A stretch of DNA of 61,699 nucleotides from Fragilaria crotonensis (taxonomy: Eukaryota; Bacillariophyta; Fragilariophyceae; Fragilariales; Fragilariaceae), in contig JAKSYS010000359.1 of the NCBI GenBank assembly GCA_022925895.1, positions 1 to 61,699 of the forward strand, given 5' to 3'. Shown piece after piece: positions 20,577 through 29,654 of the stretch. Numbering within the stretch: position 1 is the first letter of the stretch; every line of letters begins with the position of its first letter. The translations under genes were made by a program, and so were the position numbers. The notes under the pieces are model-generated. The model was not told the origin of the DNA and ran no database searches. It worked only from the letters and a program-made list of their open reading frames with translations.

Positions 20577-23131
20577 TGGTTGCTCGCCAGGCTTCTATCC
20601 TGGCCGGTCGCCGGGTTCCCTCCCCGGAAACTCCGACCACTCTCAATTTAAATTTGGTGCCTAGCACCGATTTAAATTGCTCTAACCCTTGTTCTTTTTC
20701 ATTCCAGCCCTCACCCAATACCAGCAGTACATGTCCCTACTGCTGGGAGAAAGAAATTCTCATTCCTTGCGCTCACTTTTTTTTGCAAAACTTGTCTAAC
20801 ACAACTCACCCTTCATCCTCAAACTTTGCAACTCTCACCATGGTCAACCCAGCACTAACCCATTTGCCTCCAACTGAGGCCAACTGCCCTCCCTCCGCCC
20901 ACTGTGTCAAGCCAATGAAGCACATGGCGAACTATGTCGCCGCCGACAGCAACATTACAGCTCCTTTTGATGCACTCAAAAATGCTGCCCTACCTTTCAA
21001 GAAGCATTCCTTTTCCTATGTTGCAACAACTAACACTTCTTCTATTGCTGAATCTAACACCTACAGGCCCAAGAAGAGCCCCAAGCAAGCTCCAGGCCAT
21101 TTTCAGCGCACCGCAACGGCCCTGACTCCTGAGCAAGAGTCCGCCGTCATCTCGCGTTTCCTTGAAACCATCGATCAAGAACGCCTCCAAGGTCAAGACA
21201 CCAACAACAGAGTTAACTACGCCTGCGAACTCTCCTACGAAGCAGGATCTACCGATATGGGTCGCTCCCATTCTCTTTCCATCGAAAACGGCGCCATCAA
21301 CGACATCGCAGCCGCCGAACTCCAAGACAATCAAGACAACAACGCGCGCAATACCTTCGCTTCCACCATCATCCCGCGCCAAGAAGACCCCCAACTTGCC
21401 TCCTACAAAAGGCCTATCAAGAACCAACGTGTCAGATTCAATTTTAACGTCGAAACCATCAAGATCAAGAACAACAATGAAGTCGCGAAATGCGACTCTT
21501 TCAAGATTCCGGCGACGAATGCCGAAGACCTCCACTACGACAAGAGGGGTATCATCCAAACCGCCTTGAAAAGGCTCTCCAATGCATGTCCTCAATCAAA
21601 ATTCCGACGAATACTCGAGGAGAAATCGTCGAACAGTGGACTGCATCAAAGAATTAGCGCAGAACGTACGTTTAATACGCCGTGCAAGCGCGAAGCTCGC
21701 AAGAGCGATTCTGACGACGACATCACATCAAGCGAAGCCAGAGCTTCCCACAACATGTCTTCTTTCCTTCAGGCACCAAGAATTGGCGGAGAACGAGCGA
21801 AAACAATAATGGCAATAATGGACAAGTTCCAAGTCCAAAATTGCAAATTCTCCTCTGAGTGCCTCTCCAAGTCTCCAGAACTGCTGAATCCACCTACAAG
21901 TGCTACAATGATGCAGCTTCCTATGAGATTGGAAGAATTTCACAGAATTTTCTTCCCAACTTCACCTGAGAATGTCATCCCATTCCTCAAGCACCATATT
22001 AATGTGGTCACACACGATGGCAAACTCACTTTCCCTGTGACCCCTCCGGTTACAACTTCCCATCAAACTGTCAGCACTTCAATTGCTACTCAGAATGATG
22101 AGAACACCCCCGTCCACAGTGACGCCATCAATGGCCCCCTTCCGCACGACGGAATCGGTCCGATGTCCGAACGCGATCCCGGAATTGAAAATGCCGTTAA
22201 CCCCAACTTCAACGACGACATTTCCGATAACGGCCTTGACATAGGTAACATGTCATGCGGAATCCGTTCGAAACGATTGATCACAGAGATTTTCATCAAG
22301 ACTCCCCCGGACGAGAAATCGAAATTCCCTACGTCGAATTCCCCTCCCACGCCGCCCTACACAGACAAGACTCCCGCGGACACCACCTACGAATCTGCGG
22401 ACATGCTGACGACTACGATTCCAGCACAGACACAGACAACGTCCGCCTTCCGCCACCCGCCGGACACCAAGATCTACCGTGACTCAGACATCAAGCACAA
22501 CAAGAAAACTACCCGATTCTCAGTCACACTTCCACAATTTTTGAACAGAAAGCCTTCAGCTTTTGAAAGCTGCAATCCCTTCAGTTTTCTGTCAATTGCT
22601 GAGAACTCTCACAAGTTGCATCCCACCACCGACAGCGCCTCCGATTGCCTACTATCTACGACTACAGGCCTCACCAACTTGAACAAGACAATGTCACACA
22701 ATCACCCAGAATACCCATACACAAACAAGACACCAGAGACACTCCTTCATGTCATTCCTGGTGAGTCTAGTTATGTGTGTTCAAATGATGAAAACAAAGA
22801 AAAATCTATTACTTGCAACTCACTTACTCCTCCTGGCCACAGACACAATGATGTGAATGTAGCAACAGAGGATTATTGCAATGTGATAAGGTATGAATTG
22901 GATCAACAACAAAGTCCTTGCAAACACAATGCCCTTGCTGTTTTAACTCCCAGATCATTACAGACATCAACAACAAACGCTCCGTCAACCAAAAATGCAC
23001 CTCCAGAAGAAGCAAATGCTCACCAAGAAGTGCACCAACCAATGTTTGCAAACACGCCAACTAATTGTGAAACATTTTTGATGACAATGAGCATGAAAAC
23101 AATGATGATGATCTGCCTCAAACTTCCTTAA
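20576..23131 (+). CDS. Long ORF of the TR-GAG-like element, unknown product
   Basis: About 851 residues from the ATG at 20576, which uses the last base of the LTR; the same frame is also open back through much of the 5' LTR to 20078. The product is hydrophilic, Ser/Thr/Pro/Asn-rich, largely disordered, with a few ordered stretches: EQESAVISRFLETIDQERL (about 185-205), LEEFHRIFFPTSPENVIPFL (about 460-480) and CGIRSKRLITEIFIKTPPDE. I see no CCHC knuckle, protease DTG/DSG, reverse transcriptase YxDD or integrase motif. It sits where gag is expected, but the gag-like fold lies downstream in another frame. CpG content alternates sharply along this ORF. It may be a captured or element-specific gene. 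Confidence 0.55.
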   Translation: MVARQASILAGRRVPSPETPTTLNLNLVPSTDLNCSNPCSFSFQPSPNTSSTCPYCWEKEILIPCAHFFLQNLSNTTHPSSSNFATLTMVNPALTHLPPTEANCPPSAHCVKPMKHMANYVAADSNITAPFDALKNAALPFKKHSFSYVATTNTSSIAESNTYRPKKSPKQAPGHFQRTATALTPEQESAVISRFLETIDQERLQGQDTNNRVNYACELSYEAGSTDMGRSHSLSIENGAINDIAAAELQDNQDNNARNTFASTIIPRQEDPQLASYKRPIKNQRVRFNFNVETIKIKNNNEVAKCDSFKIPATNAEDLHYDKRGIIQTALKRLSNACPQSKFRRILEEKSSNSGLHQRISAERTFNTPCKREARKSDSDDDITSSEARASHNMSSFLQAPRIGGERAKTIMAIMDKFQVQNCKFSSECLSKSPELLNPPTSATMMQLPMRLEEFHRIFFPTSPENVIPFLKHHINVVTHDGKLTFPVTPPVTTSHQTVSTSIATQNDENTPVHSDAINGPLPHDGIGPMSERDPGIENAVNPNFNDDISDNGLDIGNMSCGIRSKRLITEIFIKTPPDEKSKFPTSNSPPTPPYTDKTPADTTYESADMLTTTIPAQTQTTSAFRHPPDTKIYRDSDIKHNKKTTRFSVTLPQFLNRKPSAFESCNPFSFLSIAENSHKLHPTTDSASDCLLSTTTGLTNLNKTMSHNHPEYPYTNKTPETLLHVIPGESSYVCSNDENKEKSITCNSLTPPGHRHNDVNVATEDYCNVIRYELDQQQSPCKHNALAVLTPRSLQTSTTNAPSTKNAPPEEANAHQEVHQPMFANTPTNCETFLMTMSMKTMMMICLKLP
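20577..20594 (+). promoter_or_regulatory. Candidate primer-binding site
   Basis: TGGTTGCTCGCCAGGCTT directly abuts the LTR end. TGG is the complement of the tRNA CCA end, and the rest would match a tRNA whose 5' acceptor strand is GCTCGCC. The tRNA is not identified. Confidence 0.45.
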
Positions 23132-23206
23132 CCTCCCCAGATGGTGCCCTGACATCATCAACCAGAACCGACTTCACATATCCACCGATTGAAGACCTCA
23201 CAAGGA

Positions 23207-24341
23207 CGCTCCTGAAATATGCCAAGATTGCAAACCTTCAGAACTTAGCTTCCCAACTGACCTTCTCTCACGAAGACGACAATTCAATGCCTTCATGGAT
23301 AACCTCCGAATCATATGCAGCATATCACCATGGACACGCCAAGTCTTTGACCTTTGGCCGAGACAAATCAATTACTCTCATCCATGTGTTGGTATTGCAA
23401 TCTTCAATCTGATTTTCACCAACATCTGTGAGCCCTGCCAGACACACATTATTGACTGTTCCCCAGATGCCAGAACAGCCATTCTGACTCTAAGACGTCA
23501 CTGTGCACCGCTCACCCAAGATCACATTGAACGCACGCGAATCCTTCTACTCCATCAAGCAAGGACATCAAGAAGTTGCAACATCCTACTTGAATCGCAT
23601 TCGGACATTATCGCGCGACTGTTATCACGCCGGAATCACAAACACCGATGCTGATATAATCAAACGAGCCATTCATGGCGGCAGCAATCACCACTTTACG
23701 CTGCTTCCTACCAACGCTTTGATGCCGACATCCGTCGAGCAGAATTACATGACAAAGAACTACCAACATTTGCGGAACTTGAGAGCCACTTATTGAATAT
23801 TGATGATTCCTGTGGACTTACTCTCCCTTCCCAAAACCAACACAATTACAACCAACATGCAAATTCTGCACACCAACCTTCATCAAGTCTGCCTTTTCAA
23901 CATCAAGGCACAACTTATGATGATTTTCCACCACACCAACAGCAAGCCTTCACCAGTTCTTCAATGATGCAACCAAGTGCAGCCAAAAACAATAACAGGC
24001 CACCACATCAAGAAGTTGAAAATCAAACAAACACTCTGGCCTCTGCACAGCATCCAAGAAGACAAAACAATGACAATGATTGCAGTATTGCAATGCAACA
24101 GCCATCACAAAACAGCAACCGCGGAGGACTCCCAAACACAAATCCAAACAATGATGAAACTGCACCCCACAACCAACGTGCTTATTACATCACTGATTCA
24201 ATTCCATCTCAATCACATGCTTTTTACCATCAAGCATACATTGCATCCTGCAATGACCAGGGCAACTTCAACTGCCCAAAACCAGTTGCTTCATGGCCTG
24301 ATATTGACACCCCTGAGCAGATGGCAATCAACAGAGTATAA
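23207..24341 (+). CDS. Gag-like region of the TR-GAG-like element (frame-broken)
   Basis: From about 23207 one frame reads ICQDCKPSELSFPTDL then RRRQFNAFMDNLRIICSI and SPDARTAILTLRRHCAPLTQDH. A second frame at 23540-23690 continues with ARESFYSIKQGHQEVATSYL, NRIRTLSRDCYHAGI and DADIIKRAIHGG. The first frame resumes with YAASYQRFDADIRRAELHDK and ELPTFAELESHLLNIDD. This is the helical layout of LTR-retrotransposon Gag (a hydrophobic 'F..F..NL', a 'SF..IKQG..EV..Y..R' block, then a spacer). After that comes a Gln/Asn/His-rich tail to 24341 with no zinc knuckle. Two frame changes separate the blocks. The role would be particle assembly and RNA packaging in the cytoplasm. Confidence is moderate because the call rests on pattern only. 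Confidence 0.55.
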
Positions 24342-24560
24342 CTCAATGATCTCTAACCATCAGTTCCAATATCTCCATACAGGCCAACAACAAGACACAC
24401 TACACATCAACTACACTGAAAACCTCGTGAATCACACTTCACAGACATTCCCAAAACAAAAACAAAAAAAAATGCAAATCTCACCAAAAAAAACAATCAA
24501 AAGATTCTGTATGTTTCCAAAGCAAATGCTACCACATCAGAAATCAACAGAGATTTGATT

Positions 24561-24569
24561 CAAGAGGGG
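24561..24569 (+). promoter_or_regulatory. Polypurine tract
   Basis: CAAGAGGGG ends immediately before the 3' LTR, the expected plus-strand priming site. Confidence 0.6.
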
Positions 24570-25459
24570 TGATAGACTTCCAGTATCGCCCTACATATTT
24601 TTACATCTATCCCGATCCCTAACTGTCGCCCGTGTGCACAGTAAAACGTTACATCCGTGCTCCAGTAACCAGTGCGACACTGCACGACTGGAATCAAATC
24701 TCTCGTCGTTTGAATTTCATGTTCATCTCATCCCATGAGATTGAACACTCATTTTCAAACGAGACTCAACGCCTCGTGTACCGACGACCACACCGCGGCA
24801 CGAAACGACGTCTCCGAGAAACGAGGTGTTCCTCATTGTTCCAAGGAACACTCCCTTCTATCAGACCTCTCATCTGTTGCACCTCCTCACTCTTCTCACA
24901 ATTGTCGAAATAATTCATTTTAGTGCCACTTACCTTTTCTGCACATACTGCAATATTGCACATCATGAATGAAATTGACCATGACGAATTTTTACCGCCG
25001 GTCGTCAAATTGTCAACCTCACCATACTGTACATATATCAGTAGTCAGTACGACGGTACTCACTATTACGACAGCACACAACACGGCAATCAGTACAGCA
25101 GTACTTTTGCACATCACTTCTCTGCCCGGCCATAGTCCGTGCACGTCTGAGTCTATCGTTACCGTACATAACGATAAACTATTAGACAGTGCCCACTATG
25201 ACCAAAGCGATATTATTACTAGTCAGTCCCTCGCACATTTATGTAGCGATAGACCGACAGATAGTATACGTATCGTTGTCTGTAGCGGTAGACAGCATTG
25301 TATTGCTGTACCGTTTATAGACACACTAAGCAGTAGTCAGTGTCGTACTAGACACTTACCTACTGGGGGGCGTACCCCGTAACGGTTACGTCCTGGTTCT
25401 TAACCCGAACCTTACGCCGACCTGCGCGTCGACAGGTTCCGTTAACCCGAACCATATCA
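24570..25459 (+). repeat. 3' LTR
   Basis: 890 bp, TG...CA, followed by the ACTAC duplication at 25460-25464. Confidence 0.9.
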
Positions 25460-25479
25460 ACTACTAGTAGAGTACCAGT

Positions 25480-25800
25480 CAGAGACGGGAATTTCAAACC
25501 CAGCCCACCCAAACCCACGGCCCACCCAAACCCATTGGGTTAAGGGTGGGTTTTGGGTGAGCTCAGGATTTCATGGGTGGGTCTGGGTGGGCCGGCAAAT
25601 CATAGCAAAAAATGACTGTAGATGTTTGCTACCGGTAGTAGTAGAGCCATCTAGTCCAGTACTAACTACTGGGTTTGGGTGGGTTTGGGTAGGTCTTGGT
25701 AGATCGTATGGGTTCTGGGTGGGTTTGGGCTGGTACTTCCGTGAGCGTAGCTTTACGTGGGTACCCATGGGTTTGATATTTTCAGAAATTCCCGTCTCTG
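25480..25800. mobile_element. hAT-type MITE, 321 bp
   Basis: Perfect 16-nt terminal inverted repeats (CAGAGACGGGAATTTC at 25480-25495; complement at 25785-25800) begin with CAGAG, the hAT signature CAGNG. The element is flanked by a perfect 8-bp duplication GTACCAGT (25472-25479 and 25801-25808), the hAT duplication length. The interior is non-coding and made of repeated CCCACCCAAACCC and TGGGTTTGGGT blocks in both orientations, capable of hairpins and G-quadruplexes. Confidence 0.9.
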
Positions 25801-26252
25801 GTACCAGTACACCATTTTGTCCTTTACTTGTTGAACTCGTAGTGCAATCCCGTTGATGACCGAATAGAGCATTCCTTGTCCGGCGTCCATTGCAAGGTAT
25901 GATATATGCATACAATGACTCGTCTCTGGTACGTAGTCTGAGTACTGGACATACAAAGATAAACTCTCTCGAAAATTGTTATCATATATTCATACTTCCA
26001 AATTGTCTTGCTTCTGAAAATTTCAGGAATGAAAAGTGTAAACAGGACTACAGAATCCAGTGTATACTCCAAGTTCTACGAGTATTTGAGACAGGGAACT
26101 CTACATTACCGACTGAAACGGCCGAAATGCCTTTTTGAGTTTTGGGTCGCAAGCTGCAAGGCGCTCTCAGTGTGGTTTGACGAATACCAAAGAGCACTCG
26201 ATCACATTGCAACTCCACACTCCTTTAACGCCATAAAAGGTTCGCGACGTTA
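25801..26252. other. Intergenic, promoter side of the carboxypeptidase-Hint gene
   Basis: After the MITE target duplication, no gene; short frames only. Confidence 0.4.
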
Positions 26253-28841
26253 GTGATGGAGATTTTAAAGTGCGTCCTGTGGTTGGCTTTTGCAGGTTCC
26301 GGCGCCGCGCAAACGTATCCTCGCCAGTATCGCATTTGGCCATCACGTGAGATTCACCAGACAATCGTACAATTGGGCAAGGATTATCCCAATTTGATTG
26401 CTGTCAAGACAAGCCAAGATGCCTTTGGACTTCCTAGCGCGGGAGCGTCCACGGATTGCCCCTTTGACGGTTCTTCTGTTGGGTGCTTGAACTACTTCGG
26501 AATCATTCAAGACTATGTCGCCCATCCAGTGGGATCAGCGTCCTCAAATCGCCTGCCAACTGTTCTTCTATCTGGTGCACTTCACGGAGATGAACGTGTT
26601 GGCCCAACGGCCGTCATGGAAACCGCCATGCTCTTGTTGAAGGCTGCAGCATGCGAAGCGAACCAGGTTACCACGTGTCGACAAGTCTTGACAACCGAAC
26701 ATGGTATCACCAACAAGCAACGTCGATGGTTGGCTCGTCTAGTGACGAGTCGTCGTATTGTGATTGTTCCTACAGCAAATGCCCTTGGGTATTATCAGAA
26801 TAATCGGTTTGAGAACGAGTACGATCCGAATCGAGACTTTCCCTTCGATCAAAGGAGCACATTGTGCATGAACACAATTGCTGCTCGAACGTTGAACGAG
26901 ATATTTCGAAGCAACATCGTTCAATTCAGCTTAACTTTTCATGCAGGAATCGACCTGATTGGTTATGAATGGGGTGCATTTCCCTACTTGAAGAGTCCCA
27001 TCAGCCCCGACGACACCGCTCAAGCGCAATTAGCCAGTGGGTTTTCCCGCTTTGCAGGTGGCTGGAGTGGACAGCGGAGCTACCCCACTGGAGCGATGAA
27101 TAAAATCCTGTATCCCGTTCAAGGTGGTATGGAAGATTGGGCGTATGCTGGGTAAGTTTAAATGCTTGTGTTGAATATGAACTCGCGAATTTAGTTGACC
27201 GATGCGTCGCATGTATCCATAGGTCCTGGGACACGGCATATATTCCGAAGTGCAACCCGAGTTCGAACGGTGGTTATGCTGCGGAGAAGACGGTTTACAA
27301 CTCAGCTACTCTGCGAGCCTTCAATGTACTGGTCGAAACCAGCTCCAAGAAGCTCCCAACATCGGGACTTGGCACGTCCAAGGATGTGTTAGTGCAGGGC
27401 ACATCTGGAAATGGTCATGTTTCACGAAACATAAGACTCTCGGTATCGGCGATTGATATGGTGGAACCCTACCTATCCATCATCGGCGTCGACAACGATA
27501 CGGTCTTGGGCGACTTCCGTCCGCTGAAAGCTCGATCCTGCAACTCGTTGCCTACTGTCAAGGTGGCCGCAAGCACGAAGAAAGTGACAGTGTATTGGAC
27601 AGTCGGTGGAGCCATATCCATCGATCAGACCCAAGCGTGGATTGCACCTGCTGAAGATGTCACAGATACCGTTTTGCGAAAGTGCGTGGAGCAACCTTTG
27701 ACGAACGTAGTTTCAAAAGTGTTTGTGGGCGGTGCGAAGTTGTCTGGGTCTGGTTTCCTGGCATCAGGAGGACCAATTCCGTTGCATAGTTCTACTATCG
27801 GTCCGCGTTTTGCATCCACCATTACTCTACCTACATCCAGTGGCAGCGGCGGATACGTTGTTATGGTCAGTGCTCGAGTCGATTCTTCGTGGGCATCGCA
27901 GCCATCCAATGTTGCACCAGACGTTCCACCTCAATCACACATGGCGAATGTGAGGACCAACCCTCGTGGAAGCATGTGAATGGCAACAAAGTTGTTCAGG
28001 GACGCGTGATTTGGTTTTCAATGCCCATTCGATCTCCCGAGGAAGTCAAGTGGCGAGGACTTGTTTCGCAGGGGATTCCGAGGTTGAAGTGCAGAACAGA
28101 GGCGTTGTCAAGATGGCTGATCTGGCAATTGGCGATGTAGTTCGGGTCTCTGATGGTCGCTACGAACCCATCTATTCGTTCGGGCACAGGAATGCTTATG
28201 AATCAGCCGAGTTCATGCAGATTATTACTCAAGGCCGCCATAAGCCACTCGATATTTCCAGGGATCACATGGTCAAGAGTCAACACGGAGATTACATTCC
28301 AGCCTCGACGGTTAGAAGTGGGGACAAGCTGACGACCGCTGCCGGTGACACGGTTCTCGTCAAATCTATCCGCAGTGTAATCCGCAAAGGTGTCTATGCT
28401 CCCTTCACAGAATCTGGCACCATTGTCGTCAATGGAATTATGGCCTCGAATTACGTGGCGTTCAGCGACTCAGCACGTTTCGACGTTGCAGGTATCGATA
28501 CACCATTCACCTACCAATGGTTGTCTCACATCTTTATGTCGGTCCACCGAGTTGCTTTCAGGATGGGTATCGCCGGAGAGACTTACACGGAGTCTGGGGT
28601 TTCTCGTTGGGTTAATCTTCCCCATAAAGCAGTCTGCTGGATGCTACATCAGCACCCTTTCGTTGCCCTTGTTCTCGTCATGTTGACAGTGGCTCTCTGT
28701 GGAATTCTGTTTTTCATTGAGGGACTGATCAAGAGTCCTTGTTCGCTTTTGTCTATCATGTTGGGCAGTGGTGTGTTGCTTATTGTTTTCATTCGAAGCG
28801 CCTATTCGCATAAAGTTATAAGGGAAAAGACCTACCGATAG
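26253..28841 (+). CDS. Secreted M14 zinc carboxypeptidase fused to a hedgehog-type Hint domain and membrane segments
   Basis: Starts at ATG 26253 (a second ATG follows at 26256) with a signal peptide (ILKCVLWLAFAGSGAAQ). Residues about 25-330 form an M14 carboxypeptidase: zinc ligands H111xxE114 (LHGDERVGP), substrate residues N193-R194 (DPNRDFPF), third ligand H230 (SLTFHAG), GGMEDWAYAGSWD, and VLVETSSKKLP, where the Glu fits the catalytic base as in CPN/E-like enzymes. Intron 27152-27222 (71 nt, phase 2). After a beta-rich region comes a Hint domain: CFAGDSEVEV (Cys1), MADLAIGDVV, ISRDHMV, RSGDKL, GVYAPFTESGTIVVNGIMAS, close to the Hog module. Then two to three hydrophobic segments (HPFVALVLVMLTVALCGILF; LLSIMLGSGVLLIVFI). 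Two C runs (27961-27963 and 28036-28038) each need one more base to keep the frame; with both, the spliced length is an exact multiple of three (about 839 residues). Confidence 0.8.
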
Positions 28842-28903
28842 TGTACGGTTGAGTCTCCATGACCTGTTAAGTATTTTTCATCAGTCTCTCGTAGCTATCG
28901 ACA

Positions 28904-29654
28904 TCAATCGTCCTTCTTTCGCTTCTCGAGAATTTGATCAATGACACCGAATTCAAGTGCCTCCTTGGCATCCAGAAAGGTATCACGATCCATGACTCGC
29001 TCAATTTCCGCTAGGGGCTGACCGGTGTGGTGCACATATAGGTCGTTGAGGGTGGCTCTCGTGCGCAGAATCTCTCGTGCCATGATAGCAATATCGCTGG
29101 CCTTCCCAGCTGCACCTCCACTGGGTTGGTGCAGCATGATGCGCGAGTTGGGACTGTTCGTACAAGCACCAAACGTGTGAGAACACTGTCACGCGGTACT
29201 TTCCATGCAAGCACCGAACATACCCAGCACATAAATCCACTTACAGTGCGAACCGAAAGCCAGGAGCCCCTCCTGCCAAGAGCAGCGATCCCATGGAAGC
29301 GGCTTGTCCCATACAAATCGTATGCACCAAGGGTGATACGTACTGCATCGTATCGTACATGGCCATTCCTGACGTAACTTGTCCTCCAGGCGAATTGATA
29401 TACATGTAGATTGGTTTCTCCGGCGCATCGGCCTCTAAGAAAAGCAATTGTGCCGTCACGAGGGAGGCCATCACATCGGTGACTTCGCCATGGACACAGA
29501 TGATACGCTCGGAGCAATCGCGAGTAAATATCAAAGGCGCGTTCGATCCAGGTCCCTGTTCCAAGACTATGGGAACTGAGTAATGACGAAGAGTTGTGGA
29601 GCGAAGGAGTGATGACGCGCGAGACGCAGCGGCAGCAAATGAATATAAAGCCAT
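28904..29654 (-). CDS. clpP: ATP-dependent Clp protease proteolytic subunit, organelle-targeted
   Basis: Exon 1 29654-29245, intron 29244-29154 (91 nt, GTAAGT...CAG), exon 2 29153-28904; 219 residues, uninterrupted. The first 26 residues ([20 protein letters not shown]...) are Ala/Ser/Arg-rich and lack acids, a mitochondrial-type presequence. The mature part is classic Clp[19 protein letters not shown], catalytic Ser120 in GQAASMGS, His145 in [10 protein letters not shown], Asp194 in [19 protein letters not shown]. It forms the heptameric proteolytic chamber that works with ClpX-type unfoldases in the mitochondrial matrix. A plastid location is less likely because no signal peptide with a Phe-containing ASAFAP-like motif precedes it. 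It lies tail to tail with the carboxypeptidase-Hint gene, only 62 bp apart, so their 3' UTRs must overlap or be very short. Confidence 0.93.

Larger units (their letters stand above)
19673..25459 (+). mobile_element. LTR retrotransposon with gag-like region but no pol (TR-GAG-like)
   Basis: Two long direct repeats (19673-20576, 904 bp; 24570-25459, 890 bp) start TGATAG and end ATATCA, giving the canonical TG...CA. The element is flanked by the 5-bp duplication ACTAC (19668-19672 and 25460-25464). A primer-binding-like TGG begins right after the 5' LTR, and a purine tract precedes the 3' LTR. The 4.0-kb interior has a long open frame with no known domain and a gag-like region at 23.2-24.3 kb, but I find no protease, reverse transcriptase, RNase H or integrase motif in any frame. 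That is the definition of a TR-GAG-type non-autonomous element, which would need enzymes from another element. The LTRs differ by several small indels and substitutions, so the insertion is not brand new. Confidence 0.85.

Noticed and set aside
20577-24569. Complete gypsy or copia element
   Set aside because: No reverse transcriptase, integrase, RNase H or protease motif in any frame, despite clear LTRs.
25500-25760. TGGGTT-rich sequence as an interstitial telomere
   Set aside because: The blocks are irregular and occur in both orientations inside a precisely bounded hAT MITE; they are not tandem telomere units.
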